The notes under the pieces were generated by a model. It was given only the letters and a program-made list of their open reading frames with translations, made no database searches and had not been told where the DNA came from. Shown one piece after another: positions 1 to 9,984 of a DNA stretch of 64,000 nucleotides (the first letter of the stretch is position 1; each line of letters opens with the position of its first letter). Position numbers and translations under genes: made by a program. The DNA is taken from assembly GCF_014650575.1 (NCBI RefSeq), contig NZ_BMVF01000002.1:372001-436000 (forward strand), in the 5' to 3' direction. The stretch is from Streptomyces naganishii JCM 4654. GTDB taxonomy: Bacteria; Actinomycetota; Actinomycetes; Streptomycetales; Streptomycetaceae.

Positions 1-2962
1 GCCTAGACTTGATTGCCCTGTAGATCGACCAGCCAGCGTCAGTGGCTTGATCGAGGCTGACCTCGCGATTCTGATTCTGTGCGAGCGAATTAGTTGCGAT
101 GATCCCTGTTCGCCTACCCGGGGCTAGGGTGAGATTGCGTAGCAGGAAGTAAGCGCAGAGGTCAGCTCCGCCACGTACGCCATTACCGATACGGTTGACG
201 AGGTACTCGCGGTAGTCACCACCGACTGCGCCTGTGAGCATCCGTCCACCCACAAACGGCGGATTCCCCACCACCGCATCAAACCCAGCAGCTCCCCCCA
301 CCCTCATAACCTCAGGAAACTCCAACGGCCAGTGCAGCGGCCGGACCGCCTCCGCCCGAGGCCCCTTCAGCCACCCCTCCACGATCTCCCGCGCCTGCTC
401 AGCCGCGGCCTCGGCCGCAAACTCGTCCTCCTCCCCCAGAGCCGTGGCGACCAGCCCCGCCACCGCCTCCAGCCGGTACCGGTACGCCCGGCTCTTCGCG
501 TCCTCCTTGGCGTCGCGGAACCGTGCGGCCCCCCGCGCCCCGCCCGCGTTCTCCTCGCCGGAGATCTCGGACGCCTCCTCGTCGGAGATGCCCTCGGCGG
601 CCAGCGCGGCGCCGACCACCGCGTCCGCCGCGAGCCGCAGCTTGCCGCTCAGGGCCCCCGCCTTCGCCAGCAGCTCGGCCTTGTCGCGGACGACCCGGAT
701 GTCCGTGACCGCCGTCGACTCGATCTGCCGCCGCAGTTCGGCCGCACGCGACAGCAGTGACTCCGTGTTCTCCAGCGCCCGCGCGACCTCGGGGCTCAAC
801 TGCCGGTCCTGCCAGTCCAGATGGAACTGCCGGACCTGGCGCACGTCGATCACGCCGACCAGCGAGTCCCCGCACCGCAGCGCGTGGTCCAGGAACGAGA
901 ACGGCCGCCCCTTCGCCAGGGTCACCAGCCACAGCGACAGCTTGGCCAGCTCCACCGCCATGGGGTCGCGGTCGACGCCGTACAGGCACTGGTCGGCCAC
1001 CAACCGCCGTGCGATCTGGTGCAGTTGCTCGTGGTCGTCGCGGTCCACGTCCCGCGCGATCTCCGGCGGGAGTTCCGGCTCCCGGAGCCAGGCGTCCACC
1101 ACCCGGTCCGACAGGTACCGGCACGCCGACACCAGGAACGCCCCCGAACCCATCGCCGGGTCCAGTACCCGCAGCTTCAGCAGCTCCTCGGCCTTCTTCG
1201 GCCGCCAGACACCGGGATCCGCGCCCTCTGCGGGACCGGGCGAGAAGCACAGCGGGGCCAGCGTGTGCTCCACGACCTCCTCCGCCAGCGCCTTCGGCGT
1301 GTAGTGCGTGCCGGTGTCACGGCGGTTTCCGGAGCGGACCATGATGACCGAGCCCGCCGGCCACACCTTCGGCTCGCCGCGCAGGTCGGTGCCGTACAGG
1401 CCGGAGAAGGCAGCCGCCCGCTCGACGAGGGCCGGGTCGCTGCCGCACGCCGTCTCCAGCTCGACCGTCACCGTGCCGGACCTGGCCTGCGCCGCCTCCA
1501 CCGTGGCCGGCTTCGTACCGGCCGCCGCCGCCACCTGGTCGGCGAGCGTCCCGGCCGCCGACCACTCCTCCAGGCGGGCCAGCGGCAGGACCGCCTCGTA
1601 CTTCCGGTCCCGGCCGAAGGAGACGCCGACGTACGGTTCCTCGGCCCAGTGGCAGCCGTACTCCAGCAGGCCCTCGTAGACGTGGCCGATCTGCTCGACG
1701 TCCAGGCCCTTGTACGACAGGCGCTCCTTGCCCTTGAAGCCCTTGCGGGCGCGCAGGGTGAGGAGGGCGTCGAGGATCTCGTACACCACCCGGTCCGTCA
1801 CCTTGGCCGGGACCAGCCAGGGGAAGCGGGACGGGTCGAAGAGGGAGCCGCCGTACGGCGGGATCCACAGCTGGTCGTGCGTGCTGCCGCCGTGGATCGC
1901 GGCGAACACGGCGAGCAGGCGCGGCCAGGTCGCCTCGACCCGGTCGCCCAGCTCGTCGCCGTGCAGGCTCTGCGCCTTCGCCAGCTCGTCGTGGAGGGGG
2001 CCGACGGCGTAGGAGGCGTCGTACAGCTCGTCGCCGGAGGGCAGCAGGCGCTGCTCCTCGGCGTAGAGGAGGAAGACGAGGCGCATCATGACGGTGAGCG
2101 CGCCCTCGTAGACCTGCTTGGCCGGTACGCCCCGCAGCAGGTCGCCGCCCGACTCGCGGTCCAGCCGGGACACTTCGGCCACCAGCAGGGACACCGCCTC
2201 GCGCACCTGGCGGCCCAGGGTGTCGGTGACCTCGGACTGGGCGTCGGCGGTGCGGGCGAACAGGCCCGCCGTGGAGTCGGTCGGCCTGCCCTCCGCGTCC
2301 AGCGGCGGGCGGATCACGCGGCTCGCGGTGAGCAGACTCGTGAAGGCGCGGGCGAGGATCGGCTCCTCGGTCCACAGGTCCGCGTCGAAGACGGCGATGG
2401 TCGTCGCTTCCTTCGGGCGGGCGTGCACCAGGGCCCACTCGCGGCCGTTCGTCAGCAGGGCGAGCGGCACCTCGCGGGCGCGGCACAGCTCGGCCGCCCG
2501 GTCGGCGAGGCCGGGCTGGTCGCCGCGCGGGCGGTTGAGGGGGCCCTCCCAGTCATCCGTGCGGAAGAACAGGGCGCGCGGGGCCAGGCCGCCGGAGCGG
2601 CCGGGGCCGACCAGGACCGCGTCGGGCGTGTTCGCGCCGGCGCGCAGTGACTCGGGGACCGCCGCGCCCTCGCGCAGGCCGGGCGCCCGCCAGCCCAGCA
2701 GTTCCGCCAGGACGAACGTCTCCCACGCGGAGCGCAGCAGCGCCGGGTCCTCCCGGACCTCCGCCCAGGCCTGCCGCAGCCGCTCCCACGTCTCCGGCGG
2801 GATCGTGTCGAGGCCCTGGGGGAACGCGCCGACCAGCACCGGTAGCGAGACGAACGGGCCGTCGGGGCGCAGCAGCCGGAGCCAGTCCTCGTGCTGCTCG
2901 GAGGGGGTGGGGACCGAGCCCTTGGGCGGGACCTTCCTGGCGGTGCGGGCGGCGGGCGGCAT
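1..2962 (-). CDS. drmMI: DISARM-type adenine-specific DNA methylase (DrmMI-like), 3' end missing
   Basis: This open frame runs uninterrupted for 987 codons from ATG 2962 to the left edge, so the C-terminus is missing. The translation has the gamma/beta amino-methyltransferase motifs of Eco57I-type enzymes: an AdoMet-binding motif DPAMGSGAF near residue 601 and the catalytic NPPF motif at residues 900-903. Such enzymes methylate adenine N6 to mark host DNA. The start overlaps the stop of the upstream helicase gene by one base (TGATG), so the two are translationally coupled. A helicase followed by a methylase is the order of class 1 DISARM (drmD, drmMI, then drmA, drmB, drmC), which would continue leftward. 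Without drmABC in view, a different helicase-methylase restriction system remains possible. The methylase identity is firm and the DISARM assignment is inference. Confidence 0.72.
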   Translation of the reverse strand, partial: MPPAARTARKVPPKGSVPTPSEQHEDWLRLLRPDGPFVSLPVLVGAFPQGLDTIPPETWERLRQAWAEVREDPALLRSAWETFVLAELLGWRAPGLREGAAVPESLRAGANTPDAVLVGPGRSGGLAPRALFFRTDDWEGPLNRPRGDQPGLADRAAELCRAREVPLALLTNGREWALVHARPKEATTIAVFDADLWTEEPILARAFTSLLTASRVIRPPLDAEGRPTDSTAGLFARTADAQSEVTDTLGRQVREAVSLLVAEVSRLDRESGGDLLRGVPAKQVYEGALTVMMRLVFLLYAEEQRLLPSGDELYDASYAVGPLHDELAKAQSLHGDELGDRVEATWPRLLAVFAAIHGGSTHDQLWIPPYGGSLFDPSRFPWLVPAKVTDRVVYEILDALLTLRARKGFKGKERLSYKGLDVEQIGHVYEGLLEYGCHWAEEPYVGVSFGRDRKYEAVLPLARLEEWSAAGTLADQVAAAAGTKPATVEAAQARSGTVTVELETACGSDPALVERAAAFSGLYGTDLRGEPKVWPAGSVIMVRSGNRRDTGTHYTPKALAEEVVEHTLAPLCFSPGPAEGADPGVWRPKKAEELLKLRVLDPAMGSGAFLVSACRYLSDRVVDAWLREPELPPEIARDVDRDDHEQLHQIARRLVADQCLYGVDRDPMAVELAKLSLWLVTLAKGRPFSFLDHALRCGDSLVGVIDVRQVRQFHLDWQDRQLSPEVARALENTESLLSRAAELRRQIESTAVTDIRVVRDKAELLAKAGALSGKLRLAADAVVGAALAAEGISDEEASEISGEENAGGARGAARFRDAKEDAKSRAYRYRLEAVAGLVATALGEEDEFAAEAAAEQAREIVEGWLKGPRAEAVRPLHWPLEFPEVMRVGGAAGFDAVVGNPPFVGGRMLTGAVGGDYREYLVNRIGNGVRGGADLCAYFLLRNLTLAPGRRTGIIATNSLAQNQNREVSLDQATDAGWSIYRAIKSR

Positions 2963-5900
2963 CAGCGGTTCTCCTGGCGGGCGGTGGCGGAGAGGGAGCG
3001 GGGGACGAGGAAGGTCACGGCGACCGGGAACCAGCGGGGCGAGGGATCGGACCAGCGGCGGCGCAGCGCGGCCGTCTCCGTCTCCGTCACCTCGGGCAGC
3101 CTTCGCAGCCGCTCCACGAGCGCCTCGCGGTCGGCGCGCAGCTGGCGGCGCTCGTCGTCGACGTCGAAGAGTGACTCCTGCTGCCAGTACCCGGTGTTGT
3201 CGAGGCGCGCCCGGATCGAGCGGCCCAGGTCCTCCAGGACCGCGCGCATGCCCTCGACCTCCTGCTCGCAGCGTTCGGCGAGCACGGATTCAAGGGAGCG
3301 GAAGCGGCGGTTCGCCCTGGTGTTCAGGGCGCGCGCGAGACGCTTCTCCAACTGGGACCAGAGTTCGGTCAGCTCGGTGAGGACGCTCTCGGCCGGCAGC
3401 TCCTCCGTGGCCTCGGCCAGCCACGCGTCGACCTCCTCCATCCTCCCTGCGGCGAACCTGCCGCCCTCGATCAGCCCGCCGGCCGTGATGACCTCCTCGT
3501 GCAGCCGGGTTCCGCCGCTGCCGGTGATGACCACACGGCCGTGCGCGACCACCGCCGGCTGGCGCAGCGCACCGTCCGGCACGACCCGGGCCGTCACCCG
3601 GGACAGACGCGCCCCGGCGCCGCTCGACCACAGCTCCGCCCGCAGCAGCCGCAGGCACATCTGGACCAGGCGGTGGCCCAGGTGCATGTGGACCACGTCG
3701 GTGCGGTCGCGGGCCTCCGCCTCGTCGAAGACGACCGGGCGCTCCTTGCCGGTGAGAGGGTGGCGCAGGCCGTCGTTGCGGGCCCGCGCCCAGGCGCCGG
3801 GCAGCTCTGGCAGGCGGAAGCAGCGGGCGCCCCGGTCGGGCTGCGGGTCGGGGACCTCGATGAGGTCCTTGCGGTGGGCGAGCAGCAGGCCCGTGCGGAC
3901 GACCCGTTCCACGGTCTCCGGGTGCAGGTGCAACTGCTGACGGCTGTCCGTCAGGGCGTCCACCAGGCGTTCCAGGTCACGGGCCAGGTCGCGTTCGACC
4001 TTCAGGACGGCCTTGCCCGACCGCTTGGTGATCTCGGCGTCGGCGGTGGTCCAGCTCGAACGCCGCCCCAGCATCTTCTGCTCGACCTGGGAGGCGATCA
4101 CCTCCCCCGCGCTGCCGAGGTCCTCGCGGATGCGCTCGGTCTTGCGGGCGGCGACGGCGAGGAAGTGCAGCTCGTCCTCCAGGGCGCCGTCCTCGTAGCC
4201 GGAGTCCGTGTGGTGGTCGTGGGCCGGGTCGAAGCCCTGCCAGCCGCGCGGCACGAAGTGGTACACGTCCACCTGGTCGGCCTTCTGCCCGTGCCGGTCC
4301 ACCCGGCCGTTGCGCTGCTCCAGCCGGTTCGGGTTCCACGGGATCTCCCAGTGCAGCACCCGGTGGCAGTGCGCCTGGAGGTTGATGCCCTCGCTGGCCG
4401 CGTCGGTGCCGAGGAGGATACGGACCGGGGACAGGTCGGGGCTCTCCTGGAAGACCTGCTTGACCTGCTCCCGCTCCTCCTGGTCCTGGCCGCCATAGAG
4501 CTGCGCGATCCGCTCCGCCGGGTATCCGGCGGCGATCAGCTGCCCGTACAGCCAGCGCTGGGTGTCGCGGTACTCGGTGAAGACGATCACCCGCTCCGGC
4601 TCCCAGTCGCCCAGCGGGCCGTCGGGGCAGACGATGCCGTCCAGCCACTCCCGGAAGCGGGCGAACTTGGCGTCCGGCCGCTTCCCGGCGTCCACGGCCC
4701 AGGCGTCGAGCTCCTTGAGCAGCGTGTGCTCGCGCTCGGAGAGCGGACGCATGGCCTGGCGGGCCGCGGTAAGAGCGCGGGCCGCCGCCTCGGCCTGCTC
4801 CTGCTCGCTCTCCTCCTCGGCCTCCTCGACCCCGTCGATCAGAGGTCGCAGCACCCGTACGCTCGGGGCCGGTTCGTGCGCGGGCACTTCGGGGCGTGAC
4901 GTCATCGTCTTCAGGTGGGTGCTGATCGTCTCCGCGAATGCCTTCGGTGACGACAGGAAGCGCTTCTTCAGCAGGGTGGTCACGAAGTCGGCGGCCGTCT
5001 GGCCGGCCTTCCCCTCTCCCTGCCCGTCGCGACGCGAGCGCGCGTACTCCGCCAGCTTCGCGTACGCCTCCCGCGCCGAGTCGCTGTAGTCGACCTCCAG
5101 CGCGTGCGGCACCCGCCGGGGGAAGCGCGGCTTGCCGTTCCACAGGGGCGGAAGGTCGGACTTCATGCGGCGCACCATCACCCTGCGCAGTTGCTCCTCG
5201 GACGGCTTGACGCCACGGGCGAACCGGTGGTCGTCGAGGAGCTCCAGGAGCGCGGTGAAGGACTCCAGGTAACCGTTGTGCGGGGTCGCGGAGAGGAAGA
5301 GGCGGTGCTCGCAGTGCGGCGCGAGCAGCTTCACGGCCCGGGTGCGCTGCGAGTCCACCGCGTACTTGCCCGTGCCGGAGGGCGCGCAGGTGTGCACCTC
5401 GTCCACCACCAGCAGGTCGAACGCGCGCGGGTACTCCGGCACCGGCGGCAGCAGTTCCCGCAGCATGCGAAGCGGGCGTTCGCGCTTGAGCCAGTCGATG
5501 GAGACGATCAGGCGCGGGTGGTGGGTCCACGGGTTGGCGTACAGCCCGGCCGAGCGGCGCAACTCCCGCAGCATTCGCGTGTTGACGATGCGGAAGTCCA
5601 GACCGAACTTGTCGCGCATCTCGTCCCGCCACTGGAGCGTCAGGCCGGCGGGGCAGACGATCAGCATGGAGCGGGCGCGGTGGCGCAGCATCAGCTCCTG
5701 CATCACCAGACCGGCCTCGACCGTCTTGCCCAGGCCGACGTCGTCGGCGATCAGCAGGTTCGTGCGCGGCATGGACAGGGCGCGGACCACCGGGTCCAGC
5801 TGGTAGTCCTGGATCTCGACACCCGAGCGGAACGGTGCCTGGAGGGCCGTCTTGTCGGCGGAGGCGATGGCACCCCAGCGCACCGCGTCCAGGAAGGCGT

Positions 5901-6240
5901 CCAGGCGTCCAGGATCGTCGAAGCCGCTCTTCGGCGAAGGCAGCTCGTACTGGTCGTGGACGTCCGTGGCCTGCTCCAGCTCCCAGACCACCCGCAGTTC
6001 CTCGTCCCGGCCGTCGCTCTCCAGCGAGGACAGGGTGATCAGGTGGCTGGGAGCAGCTTGCGCGGCACGGGCGGGGTCATCACTGGCGGCGGTGGAGCCG
6101 AGGATGTCGGTGACCATCCAAGGACGGTGGCGAACCGTGACGCGCTGCCCGGGTGCCGGCACCGGTGTACTCGACGGCTTCGGATCCGCCTTCGCCGATT
6201 GTGCGGCCATCTCGTTCGTCCCCGCAGCTTTCACGGACAT
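2962..6240 (-). CDS. drmD: SNF2/DEAD-like helicase, DISARM DrmD-like
   Basis: A protein of about 1092 residues with two RecA-like helicase domains. Visible motifs are Walker A DVGLGKT (167-173), DEVH (280-283), a LFLSATPHNG motif III, and a C-terminal motif VI RNGRVDRHGQ preceded by EGINLQAHCHRV. DrmD is the SNF2-like helicase specific to class 1 DISARM and is thought to act with the methylase in recognising and blocking incoming phage DNA. I chose ATG 6240 because GGGGAAGGGG lies directly before it. ATG 6318 is also open but has no ribosome site. A TAGACT hexamer at 6263-6268 could be the -10 element. The gene is first in the operon and is separated from metG by a strong terminator. SNF2-type helicases also occur in other defence systems, so the name depends on the neighbouring methylase. 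Confidence 0.72.
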   Translation of the reverse strand: MSVKAAGTNEMAAQSAKADPKPSSTPVPAPGQRVTVRHRPWMVTDILGSTAASDDPARAAQAAPSHLITLSSLESDGRDEELRVVWELEQATDVHDQYELPSPKSGFDDPGRLDAFLDAVRWGAIASADKTALQAPFRSGVEIQDYQLDPVVRALSMPRTNLLIADDVGLGKTVEAGLVMQELMLRHRARSMLIVCPAGLTLQWRDEMRDKFGLDFRIVNTRMLRELRRSAGLYANPWTHHPRLIVSIDWLKRERPLRMLRELLPPVPEYPRAFDLLVVDEVHTCAPSGTGKYAVDSQRTRAVKLLAPHCEHRLFLSATPHNGYLESFTALLELLDDHRFARGVKPSEEQLRRVMVRRMKSDLPPLWNGKPRFPRRVPHALEVDYSDSAREAYAKLAEYARSRRDGQGEGKAGQTAADFVTTLLKKRFLSSPKAFAETISTHLKTMTSRPEVPAHEPAPSVRVLRPLIDGVEEAEEESEQEQAEAAARALTAARQAMRPLSEREHTLLKELDAWAVDAGKRPDAKFARFREWLDGIVCPDGPLGDWEPERVIVFTEYRDTQRWLYGQLIAAGYPAERIAQLYGGQDQEEREQVKQVFQESPDLSPVRILLGTDAASEGINLQAHCHRVLHWEIPWNPNRLEQRNGRVDRHGQKADQVDVYHFVPRGWQGFDPAHDHHTDSGYEDGALEDELHFLAVAARKTERIREDLGSAGEVIASQVEQKMLGRRSSWTTADAEITKRSGKAVLKVERDLARDLERLVDALTDSRQQLHLHPETVERVVRTGLLLAHRKDLIEVPDPQPDRGARCFRLPELPGAWARARNDGLRHPLTGKERPVVFDEAEARDRTDVVHMHLGHRLVQMCLRLLRAELWSSGAGARLSRVTARVVPDGALRQPAVVAHGRVVITGSGGTRLHEEVITAGGLIEGGRFAAGRMEEVDAWLAEATEELPAESVLTELTELWSQLEKRLARALNTRANRRFRSLESVLAERCEQEVEGMRAVLEDLGRSIRARLDNTGYWQQESLFDVDDERRQLRADREALVERLRRLPEVTETETAALRRRWSDPSPRWFPVAVTFLVPRSLSATARQENR

Positions 6241-6348
6241 CCCCTTCCCCGGCGGTCGTAAAAGTCTAGGTGCGTGGTGGGCGGGGAACGCCCCAACGGA
6301 GCGGATCGGACAGATCATGAGATGCGGCAGTGCCCGCAGGCATGAACG

Positions 6349-6380
6349 CGCCCCGCTTCCGGCTGGCCGGGAGCGGGGCG
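6349..6380 (-). terminator. Intrinsic terminator after metG
   Basis: A 14-bp inverted repeat (6349-6362 with 6367-6380, one G-T wobble) closes a CTGG loop. It sits 20 bases beyond the metG stop and before the helicase gene, so it should separate metG transcription from the DISARM operon. Confidence 0.8.
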
Positions 6381-6400
6381 GGCGGTGGGTGCGGGCCGGG

Positions 6401-8119
6401 TCACGCCTGCGGATCGCCGCCGAAGCGCTCCTTGTAGGTCTCCAGGTCCTCGTCCGTGAGCTTGGCGAAGAGGACCGGGGGCACGGTGAAGGGGGTGCCG
6501 GCCGGGACGGAGTCCAGGGACCTCGCCTCGTCCGCGCTCACCCAGGTCGCCGTGTCGTCCTGGAGGGAGAGCGCGGTGCGCATCGCCTTCGCCGTCGCCG
6601 GGATGAAGGGCTCGGAGACGACCGCGTAGAGGTGGATCAGGTTCATCGCGGTGCGCAGGGTGAGCGCCGCGCCGTCCTTGTCCGTCTTGATCTCCAGCCA
6701 GGGGGCCTTCTCCTCGAGGTAGGAGTTGCCCGCCGACCACAGGGCGCGCAGGGCGGCGGCCGCCTTGCGGAACTGGAGGGCCTCCATGTGCTCCTCGTAC
6801 TCGGCGAGGAGACGGGCGATCTCCTCGCCGAGCCGCGTCTCCGCCTCGCCGGGCTCGCTGCCCGCCGGGACCTCCTCGCCGAAGCGCTTGCGGGAGAAGG
6901 ACAGGACGCGGTTGACGAAGTTGCCCAGAGTGTCGGCCAGGTCCTTGTTCACCGTGGCCGTGAAGTGCTCCCAGGTGAAGGACGAGTCGTCGGACTCGGG
7001 GGCGTTGGCGATGAGGAAGTAGCGCCAGTAGTCCGCCGGGAGAATCTCCAGAGCCTGGTCGGTGAAGACGCCACGCTTCTGGGAGGTGGAGAACTTGCCG
7101 CCGTAGTACGTCAGCCAGTTGAACGCCTTGACGTAGTCGACCTTCTTCCACGGCTCGCGCACGCCCAGCTCGGTGGCCGGGAACATCACGGTGTGGAAGG
7201 GGACGTTGTCCTTCGCCATGAACTCCGTGTAGCGGACCTCGTCGTCGACGTCGTACCACCACGACTTCCAGTCGCGGTGGGCCGGGTCCTGGTCGGCCCA
7301 CTCCTTCGTCGCGCCGATGTACTCGATCGGTGCGTCGAACCAGACGTAGAAGACCTTGCCCTCGGCCGCCAGCTCCGGCCAGGTGTCCGTGGGCACCGGG
7401 ACGCCCCAGTCCAGGTCGCGCGTGATCGCGCGGTCGTGCAGGCCCTCGTTCAGCCACTTGCGGGCGATGGAGGAGGCCAGCTGCGGCCACTGCGCCTCGT
7501 GGCGCGCCACCCACTCCTCGACCTCGTGCTGGAGCTTGGACTGCAGCAGGAACAGGTGCTTGGTCTCGCGCACCTCCAGCTCCGTGGAGCCGGAGATCGC
7601 CGAGCGCGGGTTGATCAGGTCGGTCGGGTCCAGCACCCGGGTGCAGTTCTCGCACTGGTCGCCGCGCGCCTTGTCGTAGCCGCAGTGCGGGCAGGTTCCC
7701 TCGACGTAGCGGTCCGGCAGGAAGCGTCCGTCGGCCGGGCTGTAGACCTGGCGGATCGCGCGCTCCTCGATGAAGCCGTTCTCGTTGAGCCTGCGGGCGA
7801 AGTGCTGGGTGATCTCCACGTTCTCGGCGGAGGAGCTGCGGCCGAAGTAGTCGAAGGCCAGCGCGAAGCCGTCGTAGACCGCCTTCTGCGCGTCGTGCGC
7901 CTGCGCGCAGAACTCGTCGACCGGCAGGCCCTGCTCCTTGGCGGCCAGTTCCGCCGGGGTGCCGTGCTCGTCGGTCGCGCAGATGTACAGCACGTCGTGG
8001 CCGCGCTGGCGCAGGTAGCGCGCGTACACGTCCGCCGGGAGCATGGACCCCACCATGTTGCCCAGGTGCTTGATCCCGTTGATGTACGGAAGGGCGCTGG
8101 TGATGAGGTGTCGAGCCAT
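6401..8119 (-). CDS. metG: Methionyl-tRNA synthetase
   Basis: A class I aminoacyl-tRNA synthetase of 572 residues that charges tRNA-Met and initiator tRNA with methionine in the cytoplasm. The HIGH-type signature is HLGN at 18-21. A zinc knuckle follows, with cysteines 143, 146, 156 and 159. The KMSKS-type loop appears as FSTSQKRG at 343-350, a form common in actinobacterial and archaeal-type MetRS. The length matches MetRS without the C-terminal dimerisation (EMAP-like) domain. GGGAG lies nine bases before ATG 8119. It is an essential housekeeping gene and a good anchor for the native chromosome next to the DISARM segment. Confidence 0.97.
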   Translation of the reverse strand: MARHLITSALPYINGIKHLGNMVGSMLPADVYARYLRQRGHDVLYICATDEHGTPAELAAKEQGLPVDEFCAQAHDAQKAVYDGFALAFDYFGRSSSAENVEITQHFARRLNENGFIEERAIRQVYSPADGRFLPDRYVEGTCPHCGYDKARGDQCENCTRVLDPTDLINPRSAISGSTELEVRETKHLFLLQSKLQHEVEEWVARHEAQWPQLASSIARKWLNEGLHDRAITRDLDWGVPVPTDTWPELAAEGKVFYVWFDAPIEYIGATKEWADQDPAHRDWKSWWYDVDDEVRYTEFMAKDNVPFHTVMFPATELGVREPWKKVDYVKAFNWLTYYGGKFSTSQKRGVFTDQALEILPADYWRYFLIANAPESDDSSFTWEHFTATVNKDLADTLGNFVNRVLSFSRKRFGEEVPAGSEPGEAETRLGEEIARLLAEYEEHMEALQFRKAAAALRALWSAGNSYLEEKAPWLEIKTDKDGAALTLRTAMNLIHLYAVVSEPFIPATAKAMRTALSLQDDTATWVSADEARSLDSVPAGTPFTVPPVLFAKLTDEDLETYKERFGGDPQA

Positions 8120-8218
8120 CGCGGGCTGCTCCCAAGTCGCTACGCGGGGTGACGCCGGGCGGGTTCTCCCGGCCGTCCGATTCGTCTACGAACCTTGAAA
8201 TCGTAGCCGACACGGGTA

Positions 8219-8260
8219 CGCCGCCCGCTTCCCGTTTTACGGGCTGGGAAGCGGGCGGCG
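8219..8260 (-). terminator. Strong intrinsic terminator after the VWA gene
   Basis: A perfect 15-bp stem (8219-8233 pairing with 8246-8260) encloses a 12-base loop. It lies downstream of the VWA-protein stop at 8289 and upstream of the metG start, so it should insulate metG from readthrough. Confidence 0.85.
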
Positions 8261-8288
8261 CGGGACGCCGTACGGCGGGAGCGGTGCG

Positions 8289-9842
8289 CTACGGGCGCCA
8301 GGCCGCGAGCACGCCCTCGTAGAGCTCCTTGTCCGTGAGCTCGCGGGGGGTGGGGCCGGCGTGGAAGAAGGAGGCGTTGCCGGTCTTCAGCTTCCGCAGG
8401 TAGTCGAAGGCCTTGTTGTCGTGCTCGCCGAAGGCGACGAAGGAGAAGAACACGGTGGGGTGGTTCTTCGCCGCGTCGGTGAGGGCCTGGGTGGCGGGGG
8501 TCTTGGCGTCGGGGGCGCCGTCCGTCTGGAAGATCACCAGTACGGGGTCGCCGGGGCTGGTCTTCTCGTGGTGTGCGAGGACCGCCTCGACCGCCGCGTG
8601 GTAGCTCGTACGGCCCATGCGGCCCAGGGTGGCGTGGACCTCGTCGACCTTGTTCTCGTGGTCGGTGAGGGTGAGTTCGGCGGTGCCGTCCACGTCCGTG
8701 GAGAAGAAGGTGACCTGGACCGCCGCCTCGGGGTCGAGGTGGGCGGCGAGGGCGAGGGTCTGTTCGGCCAGGGCCTGGGCGGAGCCGTCCTTGTAGTACG
8801 GGCGCATGGAGGCGGAGCGGTCGAGGACCAGGTGGACCTTGGCACGGGTGCCGGTGAGGTCGTACTTCTTCAGGGCGGCGGTGGCTGCCTTGTAGGCGGC
8901 GGTCAGGCCGGGGGCGCCGGCCTTGACCCTCGCCAGGGTGAGGGCCGGCTTCGCCGTGGGGGCGGTGGCCGGCGGTGCGGTGGCCGGCGGTGCGGTGGCC
9001 GACGGCGCGGTGGCCGGCGGTGCGGGCTGCTCGGCCTCGGCCTCGGCTTCGCCTTCGGCCGGGGTGTCGTTCCCACCCGCACCACCCGTGCGGGATTCGT
9101 CGTCGGGTGCGGGTGGCCCCTGCGGGGGTGCCTCGCCGTCGGCGGCTTGCGGTTCGTGGACCGCGGGTGCCGCCGGCTTCTCCGCCGCCGGCTCCGCCGG
9201 TTCCTCCGCCGCCGGGGCCGGCGGTTCCTCCGCCGCCGGGGCCGGCGGGGTGTCGGCTGCCGGTGCTTCCGGCTCCTCCGCGATCGGCTCCTCCGCCGCC
9301 GGTGCTTCCGGCTCCTCTGCGACTGGCGCGTCCGCGATCGGCTCCGCCGCCTGTGCTTCCGGCTGTTCCGTGACCGGTGCTTCCGCGATTGGCTCCGCCG
9401 CCTGTGCTTCCGGCTGTTCCGTGACCGGTGCTTCCGCGATTGGCTCCGCCGCCTGTGCTTCCGGCTCCTCTGCGACTGGCGCATTCGTCGCCGGTGCTTC
9501 CGGTTCCGTCGTTACCGGTGGTTCCGGGGCTGCCGTGGGCTTCTTCGCTGCCGGCTCCGGCGGTTCTGTCGGTTCCACCGGCCTTGACGGCTGGGGGACC
9601 GTGATGTTGTCGAAGGCCGCCGAGACCAGCTCGTGCTCCGTGCGCGGGTCCGGGACGTGGACGCTCGCCGGGGGCTCGGGGGACGGGGAGGGGGACGGCA
9701 CCTTCGGCTCGGAGCGCCGTGCCACGGGCTCCGCGGCCGGGGCCGGTTCCTGGGTCGGAACCTGTTCCGCACCCTCTGCTTCGGCGGCACGCCCCTTGCG
9801 TGACCGGCCGAACGCGTTCCGCAGGCGAGTGAGAATGCCCAT
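8289..9842 (-). CDS. von Willebrand factor A domain protein with expanded acidic repeats
   Basis: A 517-residue protein. The first roughly 25 residues are basic ([16 protein letters not shown]). A low-complexity Ala/Pro/Glu stretch covers about residues 30-310, and a C-terminal VWA domain follows. The metal-binding MIDAS motif DRSAS is at 341-345, with further conserved blocks GRTSYHAAV and FQTDGAPD. Proteins of this type occur with tellurium-resistance (TerD-type) and stress systems, where the VWA domain binds metal and protein partners. The exact role here is unknown. The low-complexity part contains a 51-bp (17-residue) tandem repeat near 9347-9466. I chose ATG 9842 because GAAGGG lies eight bases upstream. 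ATG 9896 is open but has no such site. Confidence 0.85.
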   Translation of the reverse strand: MGILTRLRNAFGRSRKGRAAEAEGAEQVPTQEPAPAAEPVARRSEPKVPSPSPSPEPPASVHVPDPRTEHELVSAAFDNITVPQPSRPVEPTEPPEPAAKKPTAAPEPPVTTEPEAPATNAPVAEEPEAQAAEPIAEAPVTEQPEAQAAEPIAEAPVTEQPEAQAAEPIADAPVAEEPEAPAAEEPIAEEPEAPAADTPPAPAAEEPPAPAAEEPAEPAAEKPAAPAVHEPQAADGEAPPQGPPAPDDESRTGGAGGNDTPAEGEAEAEAEQPAPPATAPSATAPPATAPPATAPTAKPALTLARVKAGAPGLTAAYKAATAALKKYDLTGTRAKVHLVLDRSASMRPYYKDGSAQALAEQTLALAAHLDPEAAVQVTFFSTDVDGTAELTLTDHENKVDEVHATLGRMGRTSYHAAVEAVLAHHEKTSPGDPVLVIFQTDGAPDAKTPATQALTDAAKNHPTVFFSFVAFGEHDNKAFDYLRKLKTGNASFFHAGPTPRELTDKELYEGVLAAWRP

Positions 9843-9984
9843 GTGCGCAACCCTTCGCGTGAGTTGATCCCGTCGATCCCTGGCCAGGACGGACACGTAA
9901 GGTTAGCGGCCCCGAGTGGCGATCTTGGGCAGGGGAGAAGGACGGTGGCCGTACCGTGTCCTGCCTGGGCGAGAACCTCGCCGG

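Noticed and set aside
6241..6318. Helicase start at ATG 6318
   Set aside because: No ribosome site precedes it, the added 26 residues look unconserved, and ATG 6240 follows a GGGGAAGGGG site.
1..6400. Mobile-element border around the DISARM segment
   Set aside because: No integrase, transposase, tRNA gene or terminal repeat was seen on the metG side; the left side is outside the window.
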